From the NCBI GenBank assembly GCA_009193035.1, contig SWDT01000091.1, positions 62,001-126,000 of the forward strand: 64,000 bases of DNA. The letters are read 5' to 3'. The position numbers were made by a program, and so were the translations under genes. This document shows positions 47,731 through 57,175 of the stretch, one piece after another. Every line of letters starts with the position of its first letter. Position 1 is the first letter of the stretch. Origin of the DNA: Halicephalobus mephisto (taxonomy: Eukaryota > Nematoda > Chromadorea > Rhabditida > Panagrolaimidae). The notes under the pieces are model-generated. The model was not told where the DNA came from. It did no database searches and saw only the letters and a list, made by a program, of their open reading frames with translations.

Positions 47731-47752
47731 CTCAAACTTGGGTAACTAAACC
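47731..47752 (-). other. Genomic copy of the SL1 spliced leader
   Basis: On the minus strand the sequence GGTTTAGTTACCCAAG continues with TTTGAG. It matches the 22-nt nematode SL1 leader at 21 of 22 positions (one A to G at position 7). It is followed by GACAATGAAGAG, not by the GT splice donor of an SL RNA gene, so it is not an SL RNA gene. An ATG follows four bases later, opening a 32-codon frame that stops at 47631-47633. This is the arrangement of a trans-spliced mRNA 5' end, fixed in the genome by reverse transcription. Confidence 0.8.
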
Positions 47753-47772
47753 GAAGAAAGTGATAATTATAA

Positions 47773-48042
47773 CTATGGTAAAACAAGATATAAGCCATAA
47801 GACATAAGACATAATACATAATACATAAGACATAGTATATTACTATTACTTAAAGCATATGATTGCGGTAAACACAAAACGCGAATCAGACACATTAATA
47901 GTGAAGATAGAGATCCGCTTGTCTCTTTGCATTGATGATTCATCTGCCGTTCTCCACTACTTCCATCTTTGACTGCGTCGACATAGAGATTCTTAAGAGT
48001 CATCAAAATGTACGAAACCCTATCATAGTACGAATTATCCAT
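47773..48042 (-). CDS. Possible small first exon or short frame, unrecognised
   Basis: ATG at 48042 opens a frame starting MDNSYYDRVSYILMTLKNL with a balanced, protein-like first ~50 codons. After that it degrades into AT-rich repeats of ACATAAGACATAATACAT. A GTAATAG donor-like site lies near 47850. No domain or partner exon is recognised, and the call is weak. The rest of 47402-47730 and 48043-48406 shows no gene. Confidence 0.2.
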   Translation of the reverse strand: MDNSYYDRVSYILMTLKNLYVDAVKDGSSGERQMNHQCKETSGSLSSLLMCLIRVLCLPQSYALSNSNILCLMYYVLCLMSYGLYLVLP

Positions 48043-48406
48043 TGAAGTAGTAATAATTGATAATAAGGAAAAATAAAGTTCAAAATCTCCAGATCTGATT
48101 ATTTTATTTTAGGTATTTTCTCAAGTGTAAAAATAGTCTTAATTTTCCAAGTTTGTGTATAAAAAATACAAATTTCCGTAAAATAATTATTTATCGCTTT
48201 TTTCATCAGTCTACTTTACACTAACAAGAGTTATTGAATTTCCTAACATAATGACATTATTCATTTTCATAGATGTTCTTGGTTTTTCTACCCCCTGCCC
48301 CGTACACCTTCAAGCCACTTAATCCTTAATTTTTTATTTTAAAAAACATTTAAAGATCATAATTCCAATAAAAATGTACAAAACAACAATTTAAAAAAAA
48401 ATTATT

Positions 48407-49003
48407 TTATTGTTGAACTTCAACGACAACAACATCAGGATCTTCAGTCGGGATCACTTTGGCTTCCTTGTCTTCTCCTTTGGGTTCTTCAAGTTCCTTC
48501 TTCTCTGGAGATGGTTCTTCCAGAGGTTGAACTTCTTCCTTCTGTGGAGTCGGCGGAGGAGTCACGGACTTGGCGACGAAATTGATCGGGATACTGACTT
48601 TGCCAGACTCCGTCTTCTGTTTCTTCTTTTTCTCGGCAGTGATGACCAGTTTTCCATTTTTGAATTCATTCTTGAAAGTCTCTCTGTTAACTTCTTCTGG
48701 GATCGGAATCCTCCTGATGAAGTTTCTTTCGAGTGTTCCGGCATCAGAATCGAGGTCTCCAGCGACGACGTGTCCTTCAACAACAAGCAAGTTCTTATCG
48801 ATGGTGATCTTCAAGTTTTCTGGAGAATATCCACGACAATCCACTCTGAGAACGAAATCAGACTCGTCCACAACAGGTTTGACGTATTCTCGACGGATCT
48901 TGACTACAGGAGTGTCGTCGAAGAAGTCAAAAATAGGTTCCCTTTTTCTGTAGTGGGGACCTGGCTCACCGAAGACAGATTCGAAAATAGCAGGAAGCAG
49001 CAT
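48407..49003 (-). CDS. Small heat-shock protein with long C-terminal tail
   Basis: ATP-independent chaperone that holds unfolding proteins; cytosolic. An intronless frame of 198 aa from ATG at 49003. The alpha-crystallin domain spans roughly residues 36-130, with DFVLRVDCRGYSPENLKI, then LVVEGHV and FKNGKLVITAEKK. The IPI-type motif (SIPINF) follows. About 60 residues of Pro/Glu/Lys-rich tail (TPPPTPQKEEVQPLEEPSPE) come after it, longer than in typical 16-kDa family members. It is divergent from 49412-49879 with a shared promoter, like the C. elegans hsp-16 gene pairs, although those genes carry a short intron. The assignment to a particular hsp-16 gene is not attempted. Confidence 0.9.
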   Translation of the reverse strand: MLLPAIFESVFGEPGPHYRKREPIFDFFDDTPVVKIRREYVKPVVDESDFVLRVDCRGYSPENLKITIDKNLLVVEGHVVAGDLDSDAGTLERNFIRRIPIPEEVNRETFKNEFKNGKLVITAEKKKKQKTESGKVSIPINFVAKSVTPPPTPQKEEVQPLEEPSPEKKELEEPKGEDKEAKVIPTEDPDVVVVEVQQ

Positions 49004-49411
49004 TTCAACAGAAATCAGAATACTTTCCGAGGAGTAAAATCGAGGGAAAAGTGAAAACTCATCATTCCATTTTCGCTTTTATATGAGTCAAAAAGAAATT
49101 CGCGAAACTTCCAGAAACCAAAAAGAATCTTTCAAAAACAGCAGCATTGCGAAAAAAAGTCCTCCGCCCTCTTTCGCGAAATTTCTAGAAACGAAAAGAC
49201 CTCTTTCGAAAAATCATCAATTGCGAAAGGAGTTCCCCGCCCTCTTTCGCGAAATTTCTAGAAACGAAAAGTAACTCTTTCGAAAAATCATCAATTGCGA
49301 AAAAAGTCCTCCGCCCTCTTTCGTGAAAGTTCTAGTCTTTTCGCGAGTAAATGCGAAATTATATAAAAGCCAGTTTTTCCAAAACGATGACAACTTGGAT
49401 TTCCTGCAGAA
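49004..49411. promoter_or_regulatory. Bidirectional heat-shock promoter with four HSEs
   Basis: Four arrays of alternating nGAAn/nTTCn pentamers: 49098-49117, 49172-49191, 49245-49264 (each four perfect pentamers: TTC, GAA, TTC, GAA) and 49319-49333 (three pentamers plus a decayed fourth). They recur every 73-74 bp within a tandem repeat that also carries GTCCTCCGCCCTCTTTCGCG and AAAATCATCAATTGCGAAA. TATA boxes: ATATAAAA at 49360-49367 for the plus gene, and its inverse TTTTATAT at 49077-49084 for the minus gene. Heat-shock factor trimers bind three contiguous pentamers, so each array should be a strong site. Confidence 0.9.
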
Positions 49412-49879
49412 ATGGCGCTTTACATGTGTCCTCCTCGTCCATTGTGCTACCGTCGCTTCCATTATCCCATCAGATCTCTAAATTCCGACATTGAGGAAGC
49501 TCTTGGACTTGTTTCTGCTTTCCTGGACAACCTTTCAAGTCCTGATTCTCATCCTCAAAGTAAGTTCACCCTAGATGAAAGCGGAAATTTCAAATTCCAC
49601 ATCGACATCCGTGGTTACAAACCAGAAGAACTCAAAATCGACATGGAAGGAAAAGAATTAGTCATCACTGGTCATCATTCTTCTGAAGACGAACATGGAA
49701 AATCAGAACATTCCTTCACTCGTCGATTCCTCGTCCCTGAATCCATCGATCTGGAATCCATCAAGGCCAATATTGTAGAAAACAACGCCCTCGAGATCAC
49801 CGGCAACAAGATTCCAATCAAGGAATCAGAAAAGAAGTCCATCCAGATCAACATGAAATCAGCTGAAAAACCAAATTAA
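49412..49879 (+). CDS. Small heat-shock protein (HSP-16-like)
   Basis: Intronless frame of 155 aa, ATG 44 bp after the TATA box. Order: N-terminal region rich in Pro, Arg and Tyr; alpha-crystallin domain about residues 48-135 with FKFHIDIRGYKPEELKIDM, LVITGHH, SFTRRFLVPESID and NALEITGN; then the IPI anchor motif (NKIPIKE) used in oligomer assembly. Stress-inducible expression is inferred from the four heat-shock elements shared with the divergent gene at 48407-49003. The two proteins are clearly different in sequence outside the core domain, so this is an old pair and not a recent duplication. Confidence 0.93.
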   Translation: MALYMCPPRPLCYRRFHYPIRSLNSDIEEALGLVSAFLDNLSSPDSHPQSKFTLDESGNFKFHIDIRGYKPEELKIDMEGKELVITGHHSSEDEHGKSEHSFTRRFLVPESIDLESIKANIVENNALEITGNKIPIKESEKKSIQINMKSAEKPN

Positions 49880-49977
49880 TTTTAAACATTTGGAAATTCT
49901 CTAAGTTGTTTGTAATTTAACATTTGTAAGTTAATAGTAATAAAAATCACCAAACAAAATGTTATTTGATAAACAAA

Positions 49978-50184
49978 TTAATTTCCATATAGTCTAGCCG
50001 TAAGTTCTAAAAATCCTTTAAAATATTCAAACTCGATATCTTTAGTCACCTTACCAAAATCCGAAAATTCCGGTTCCATCTTATGATTCCTCGATGTTAC
50101 CGCACTTTCTTGCAGATTATAAACAGTAATTGTATTTTTCAAGAAATCACTGATTTCGTAATTAACAGCATTCACCTCATTCAT
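49978..50184 (-). CDS. Small hypothetical protein, 68 aa
   Basis: ATG at 50184 opens a frame starting MNEVNAVNYEISDFLKNT and ending FLELTARLYGN just before the stop at 49978. Composition is protein-like, with no membrane segment and no low complexity. It lies tail-to-tail with the small heat-shock gene ending at 49879. No splice sites are needed and no family is recognised. From 50185 to 50464 I see nothing else. Confidence 0.35.
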   Translation of the reverse strand: MNEVNAVNYEISDFLKNTITVYNLQESAVTSRNHKMEPEFSDFGKVTKDIEFEYFKGFLELTARLYGN

Positions 50185-50464
50185 TTTAGAATAATCGGGG
50201 AACCCTCATCCACTACAAATATTTCTTTCCACCGGGGTTCAGTGTAATCCTAAAACGAGTTTTGTTCTCGTCAATTCCTAGCTCACCATTACGAATCAAC
50301 CCGATTCAGATGCCCCAAATTTCCTTAGACATCAATCCCCTCAGTTTTGTACAATCGATCTGTTTTATCTCTAAAATAACCTTAAAAACCAAAAGACAGA
50401 CAGATCTAGAAAACAGTATCTAACTAGATTTCAATCATCTATCCGCCAGGTCGTTAAACACTGC

Positions 50465-50917
<453 letters not shown>

Positions 50918-51285
50918 TCATCCACGAAAATCACACGCGTTGAACTAAAATCAAAGTAAATTCTATATCAGAACCACGTAATATAGTCTCTAGAGAAAGA
51001 AAATCAGAAGAACGAAAAAAATGAACAAACGTCCAGACAACAAAACCAGTAATTATCAATGGCAATCGAGACCGACAAAAGCCAAGTGAACGACATGGTA
51101 GCAGCGAGCGACCAGCAAGCATTCGCTGTGGGAGCCTCACATTGCGGTCTCTTTCATCTCGAAACGCTAAATCACGTCCAACAAAATCTCCTACGAAAAA
51201 ACCCAAAAAGTACCGACTATTCTTAACAAAATAACTTATCAAAATCTTCCTAGTCAATTTAACAACTAGTGAAATTAATTTTCAG

Positions 51286-52731
51286 TTAAAATCTATTAAA
51301 TTTAGATCTTTTTTGACAACAAGTAGCTGTACATTCGTCAGTGTCCACGGTTGTTGGTCTCGCGACCTCGTTCTTCATAGAAGTTCTGGTTCCTTTTGGT
51401 TGGTAATCCTTGTTGTTAGTATTGACTTTATAAGGAACTTTATAAAGCACAATTCTGGCTTCTTCTTCAGACTCCACAAGCAAGTCACCAGCATAGGCCA
51501 GACCGTACTGAAACATCTCCAACACATTAATCCTAAAGAAACCACTTACGAAATCAATTCTAGCACAGTCATCTTTGAAAAATAATTCTATGCCGTAAAC
51601 TGTCTTGTTGGATTTTCCACGAAGATAGTAAAGTTTTGCTTTGGGAGGATACATTTTTAGGTTTTTTATAGGATTAAGGATATCCACAAATGATTTATTT
51701 GAAGGAAGGTACCCATAAGTGGGATCATAGACCATCTGAAGACCCGGACAACCATAGTCACAATTGAGTCCCACTGCTTCGACTCCAATAGGCATAGTTC
51801 TCTAAATTACATTACTGTGAAAATTTAGAAATTATAATTATTGCGAAATTTTCTCAAAATTTGAAGCATTTTAGAAATTTCTAAAATCTTGGATTTCAGA
51901 TATTTTAAATCCTTACAGAGTTCTGGGACTTTCAATAAGCTCCTAAAAAATCCGAAACATTCTAACAAATCCTGGGAAATTTTAGAAGCTTCTACAGTAT
52001 ACTATGTATGTTATTTAAAAAATCATAAAAATTAGAACAAAATTGTTTTGGTAGGGATTTCTGGGACTTTTTAGAAACTAAAATAGTCTACAGTTTTGGT
52101 TTTTTGTAAATTATTTTGTAATTAATTTTTGGAACTGTTTTGTTTCGGTAAATTTAGAAACAGCTGGATTGAGGTTATATGATATAAAAACCTCTATTTA
52201 CTTCTAGAAATTAATAATTATATATAAAAATATAAATATTTGAAGAACACCAACACCCAAAGTATTTCATAAAAAATTATTTTGTAATTTTAAATTTTCA
52301 AAGTTCAATGAACTCACCGTTTCATAAGTGAACTTGAATTCATAACTACTGTAATTCCCGAGAATGTTCTTCATCTTGTTGGTACCGTAGTAACTTCCCT
52401 GAATACCCGATTTGGAAGACGGTTGGTCGTTCTGACAAACGTGAACAAAACTTTTTTCATCGTCTCCGCATTCTGGATCGACGACGTTCGGATCGTTGGT
52501 TAAGTAGCAAAAACAGATTCTGGGATACTCCTTTTTTTCGTCCGTAGAATTCGTACATTGACGAGCATCAAGTCGAATAAAAAAAGCTTCTTCAGTGGTG
52601 ATGAAATATTTGCCCGAGGCGGAATACGCAGTACCGTTGAATTCTGTGTACTGACGAGTGAATCCCTCAAGCCGGGAGGGTTGCTGTCCGAAAACTAGGA
52701 TCACTAGCAGGAAGAAAATAACCAACTTCAT
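51286..52731 (-). CDS. Secreted protein, unrecognised family
   Basis: Exons 52731-52318, 51801-51550 and 51507-51286 join in phase and give 295 aa. The start has a clear signal peptide (MKLVIFFLLVILVFGQ). The mature part has paired cysteines (ARQCTN, ICFCYL, DPECGDD, HVCQN, NCDYGCPG, and a C-terminal TDECTATCCQKRS), N-glycosylation sequons, and no membrane segment. The second intron is only 42 nt, a multiple of three with no stop, so its retention would add 14 residues without breaking the frame. I do not recognise the fold. It is probably an extracellular nematode-specific protein; the start is fixed by the signal peptide. 51802-52317 is the first intron. Confidence 0.7.
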
Positions 52732-52971
52732 TACTTATAAAAGAAACAAATAAAATTTTGTCGACGATAATTCCGGCAACGTCATGCTAAAATAGGGAAA
52801 ATTTACATTTTTCATATATCAAAATTACTTTTTTCTCGAAAATAAACAGGAAATAATTACAGTTTTAACATATAAAAGTTAACTTCAATGAAATTAATTG
52901 AAAATTGAAATTAATTTCCGTAACTTTTAAATTTTAAAAAATCAGATTTTTTAGATAAAGAAAAAACTTAC

Positions 52972-53085
52972 TTTTTTAGGCCATTTTGAACCAATAACAC
53001 CGAACTCCTCTTCCTCCATTCCGACAACATTGGAACATAGAATATGAGCTAATCCAAAAGGAAAAATCCTAATTACTACTGTCAT
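52972..53085 (-). other. Candidate isolated first exon
   Basis: From ATG at 53085, 38 codons (MTVVIRIFPFGLAHILCSNV, then VGMEEEEFGVIGSKWPKK) run exactly to a consensus GTAAGT donor in phase 0. The next acceptor (CTATTTTAG at about 52794) leads to a short frame with a stop after about 40 codons, so no complete gene is resolved. It could be a small gene or a chance frame. 52732-52971 and 53086-53623 otherwise show nothing I can support. Confidence 0.3.
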
Positions 53086-53623
53086 AGAAACAAAAAATAT
53101 TAGAAAATTTCGCAATCAAACAAAACCAGAGCGAGTTCTTCGTTATCAATAAAAAAAATTAATTTGGCAATTACTTCACCAAAGAAAAATAATCCCAATT
53201 TTTTTCATTTTTTTTGAAAAATTTGGCCTAGTTTATGTCAGTTTGAGGAAAATCTGACCTAATTTGTACGAAATCGTTGAATATTTTTATTTTAGGCCAA
53301 ATTCGTCAGCAAATTCCTCGACTTATATATCAAGTAGAAGAATTTCGTTCTTAACTATGCCTTCCTACTGAAGACTTCTGGTTATTCTTGTCGGATATTT
53401 AGATGTAAAGAAGATTCAAGAAGGAATGTAAGAGGATAGAATATATCAGATCCACTTCCATATTGATGTTTTTTCTGACTCCAAGGAAACCTAAATCCGC
53501 TACCACGATTTCCACATGATGTCCCGATTGAATCTCATAGAAAAACGAATATTTCCAGGTAACTTTTTATATAAAATCTTTTCAAATTTTATTCATTATG
53601 CTTGAATATGGCTGATCTGGTTT

Positions 53624-55017
53624 TTAATTATTTCTCATTGCACGTGAGCTGTTGGGGATCTGACTCTCCAGGAGGTCAACGTAGTCCCTGATATAACCCG
53701 CTTCGCGGGAGAGAGTCGGATCGCTGAACCCGCTTACAAGGCACTTTTTCAAGGCTTGAATCTTGGATTCTGGTTGACGTTTCTTACAAGCTATCGAGAA
53801 CTCCAACATGGCCGCTTCGTCGCTTCTCCCCAAGGAAAAAAGTGATTCAATTAATTCTTCATGTTCTCCAGATTCCTTCAGAAAAGACATGTAAGCATTC
53901 GCTGCTTCTGGTTTGAAAAGCAAAATTTCCCGGAATATTCTGTTTATTAGGGTATTTTTTAGGAAAAGAACAACCTAAAATTTTAAATTTTAAAAACAGG
54001 AAAATTAGTTTTAAAGTTTCACCCTAGTGATGACGTCACGATCTAGTGTCTCGATAGCTGCATCCAGGAGCTCGACCTTCTGTTCTCTTGACCGATAAAA
54101 GTCCAAAATCACTGGTTCGCAATTCCGGAGCCGCTTGATCGTGTCAGAAACAGAAGGAGCTCTGTAGCGTTCTAGTCTTACATGCTGAAAAATTAAAATT
54201 TTATATTCTAAAATTAATTATTACACTTTTGGAGGTTTGATAGGGGATAATGAAGATGAATGGGAAATTGTATAAACTTAAGTGGAAATTGTGGCAAAAA
54301 GTCGGAAAATCGGGCTCAAATTTTGGAAATCAGGGACTTGTCGGGTTTTCAGACCACGAAATTAATTAAAATTTAAATAATAAACTTAAAAATGACAGTA
54401 GCACTTACCTCCAGATGCTTCTGAAGTTTCTTATGTTCGCTCTTCAGTCTGGAATAATCCAGATAAACCGTGGCTTCAGAATTGTAGGACCCAATGCTGC
54501 CTTCAGAAACCATACTAGCAGTGCTGAATGGAATTTTGTGCGTTCCATTGGCCTAAAATAATAAAAAATGAAACAACTACAAAAAATCACAAAAAATAAA
54601 CAAACTTTTTCATCACCGAAACTGGAACAGCTATCATTAAAGTTCTGCAACGGCAAATCCAGCCTTCTGACAGGCGTAGATGTCACAGAAATCTTCGAAG
54701 CAAATTCAAATTCACTCAAGGGTTTTTCACTTTCGGCAATGGAACTAGTTTCGTCGTTCTGAGCCACCGCGGATCCAGTGAAGTTGTCTCTGCTCTCGGC
54801 CAGCTGGTCTAGTGCATGTCTGGCTTCGTTCTGGAAAACTTCCATATATCAAATTCCACCAACTAGCTATGACAATACAGTGAAAACAAAAATCAATATA
54901 TAAACAACTCACAGCAACGTCTTTCGGATCTTCGAAAATGGAAGCACCCGCAGAACTGGATTGATTCCAATAACTGTCCTCCGGGTCGTCGAAGGTAAAT
55001 TTTTTGTGAACATCCAT
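53624..55017 (-). CDS. spe-39: SPE-39 / VIPAS39 orthologue, C terminus missing
   Basis: Partner of VPS33B-type SM proteins in endosome/lysosome-related trafficking; in C. elegans SPE-39 is needed for sperm membranous organelle formation. Exons 55017-54913, 54830-54606, 54552-54409, 54184-54023 and 53974-53624 are all phase 0 and give 328 aa. Signatures: N-terminal DDPEDSYWNQ; SVSDTIKRLRNCEPVILDF, matching the human VTVRRLRKGK/ERF region; then VITRVVLFLKNTL and FREILLFKPEAANAYMSFLK, the start of the VPS16-C-like helical region; then YIRDYVDLLESQI. The human protein continues for about 200 residues beyond the last match, but here a stop follows after 11 residues. I found no further homologous exon down to 52740. 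This may be a truncated gene, an unseen exon, or an assembly gap. Confidence 0.8.
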
Positions 55018-55812
55018 GGCTAGATTACGTCAGATAAGATAGAGGAATGGTAGATATATGAAATAATTATAAAATATACATCTGAGAAAGTGATTTTTAA
55101 AGATTCTTAAAAATGCGCTGTTTGTCCACGAAAGGAACAAGTCGGAACGTCGACGAAGAGCAAACGCGCGGGAATTTGAATGATTAATATCTCCAAGTGG
55201 TCTTCAGTACTAGGTTTTTGGAACACGATATCAGTAAAGTCAGGTCATAAATACCAAAAACCTAGGATAATGTGTCGATTTAAGAGTAATTTAGGTAAAT
55301 TTGAATTTTTATGAAGTTTTTATGTAAAATTTTAGGTATTTTTAGATTTGAAAAAACATTCAGAATAAGGATAACGAGATCTGTAGATTCAGAATCTGAA
55401 ATCAAACTTGGACATTAGTTTGCAGAATTCGAAGACTCAGAAACCTGGATTCTGAAGGTTGAAGATTAGCGAATTTAAAAAATAAAGTTCGGTCAATTTT
55501 GGTTTTTTTAGGATAATATAAAACAGAAACTTCCAACTTCTGATGTCATGCCAGAATGGAAAATTCCGAAACATAATTTTTCACTTATAAATCTAAAATC
55601 TAATTTCGAAATCTATTCTGAATTGTCCTTGTTCGAATCTAAAGACATCCAGAATTTCGCATCAAGAATCCATGAAATTCACAAAAGCAGTTAAAATAGC
55701 TTTGGAAAATTATCACAAAAAATAATTTAGAATTTGTGTTTTTTTATTCCACAAAATGAATAATTTCCGTTTGATTACAGTCGAAAAAACTAATTAATGT
55801 TTATTTCATAAT

Positions 55813-56390
55813 TTAAACTTTGTTTATAATCAAATCACAAAAGTAATCCGTATCACAAGCTCCATATTGACAAATAACAGGCTTGGCGTTTTCTGATCTT
55901 CCAAGTTTACTGAGGAACTTCCAATTGAATCCAAAGTAATTTTTGAAATAACCGTACTTTCCGCTGTTATTTGTAACCGGTAGAAATGTGCCAAACGGAC
56001 ACTTTGTGTTTTTGTAGTTGTACCAGTTCCAGATTCCTTTATCGAAAATAGCTCCGATTGTAAAATTTCTTTTTCCCGGGTAAGTATTGAGTGATAATTT
56101 TGTCAATGATGAAATCAAATTTTTGAGAACTAGTTATAAAAACTACGATTCCAGGATTACAACTGGATGGTGCAAATGATGGATCAATAATTACGGGAGA
56201 TCCCTGTAAACAGTCCGCCGAGAGTTGTTATTTTAGCAGTGTTACCCATGAAAAAACTCATGTTTATTCCAACCGTCAGATCCACATAACAGTCACTATA
56301 TAAAGCAGTAATCGGTTCATTGGAACATACTGTACTTCTGAAATCAGCGAAATCTGGGATAAAAGAAGCAACAAAGAAGAAGCTCAGGAA
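55813..56390 (-). pseudogene. Decayed C-type-lectin-like gene
   Basis: The terminal open segment (56118-55813) contains KRNFTIGAIFDKGIWNWYNY, CPFGTFLP and, near the end, KPVICQYGACDTDYFCD, which resembles the end of many nematode clec proteins. Upstream, a hydrophobic leader-like segment (FFLSFFFVASF) is followed by VCSNEPITALYSDCYVDLTV. However, the leader has no in-frame ATG, the segment around 56240-56290 ends in a stop, and the next segment (GSPVIIDPSFAPSSCNPGI) is in another frame. At least two frame breaks remain after trying short introns, so I call it a pseudogene; a gene with micro-introns cannot be excluded. 55018-55812 holds no gene. Confidence 0.5.
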
Positions 56391-57175
56391 AAAAACTTAC
56401 CGTTTCCTTCGATTTCTTATGTAGAAGAATGATACTTTAAAATCTTATATTTAAACTTATCTATAATTTATTTATCATACAAAAAGGTTGGATTTTGATA
56501 ACCTATTCAATCCTAAAAACGATTCTCATCTCTAAAAAGGATTAATTTTTATTTGTTAGTGATAATGAATAGCATTCAAAAAATAAATTCAAGTTACTAT
56601 CGGGAAAATAATATTAAAAACAAAAAATTTACAATATACCTGTTTTAAGAAATTTAAAAACAAAAAATTTATAATATAACTGTTTTAAGAATATTAAAAA
56701 CAAAAAGTATAACTGTTTTTAGAAATTTAAAAAGAAAAAGTATAATAACTGTTTTAAGAAATTTAAAAAGAAAAAGTATAATAACTGTTTTAAGAAATAT
56801 GGTAAGTACCCGATCAGCGAGCTGCTACTGTTCTGTCGAAAATACAGAAAAACATTCTTTATCTGCTTAATTAAAACAATTTTTTTCGTTTGTAAATTTT
56901 CTTATATCGTGTTTTTTAATTAAATTTAATCACCCAAATTTGAGATTTGAGTCGATAAACGAATTAATCAATCGAATTTTTCACAATTGTGTTGATAGTA
57001 AGAAAGTAGTCGATTACTGTAGAATTTGAGAAAAACTAAATAACTGAAAAATTTTTTTCGAATTTTAAGAAATAAATTTTCCATAAAAAACATTTTGGAA
57101 AATGTTTTAAAATTTCGAAAACAGAATTAATAAATACTTTAATAATACTCAATTTTAACAAAAATAAAAATAAAA
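56391..57175. other. Intergenic, no gene seen
   Basis: AT-rich DNA with a small tandem array at 56610-56800 (ATATAACTGTTTTAAGAAAT units, four to five copies). No open frame, RNA gene or promoter is supported. Confidence 0.5.

Noticed and set aside
48410..49054. 214-codon plus-strand frame opposite a small HSP
   Set aside because: Antisense shadow of the small HSP gene, whose alpha-crystallin domain is unmistakable.
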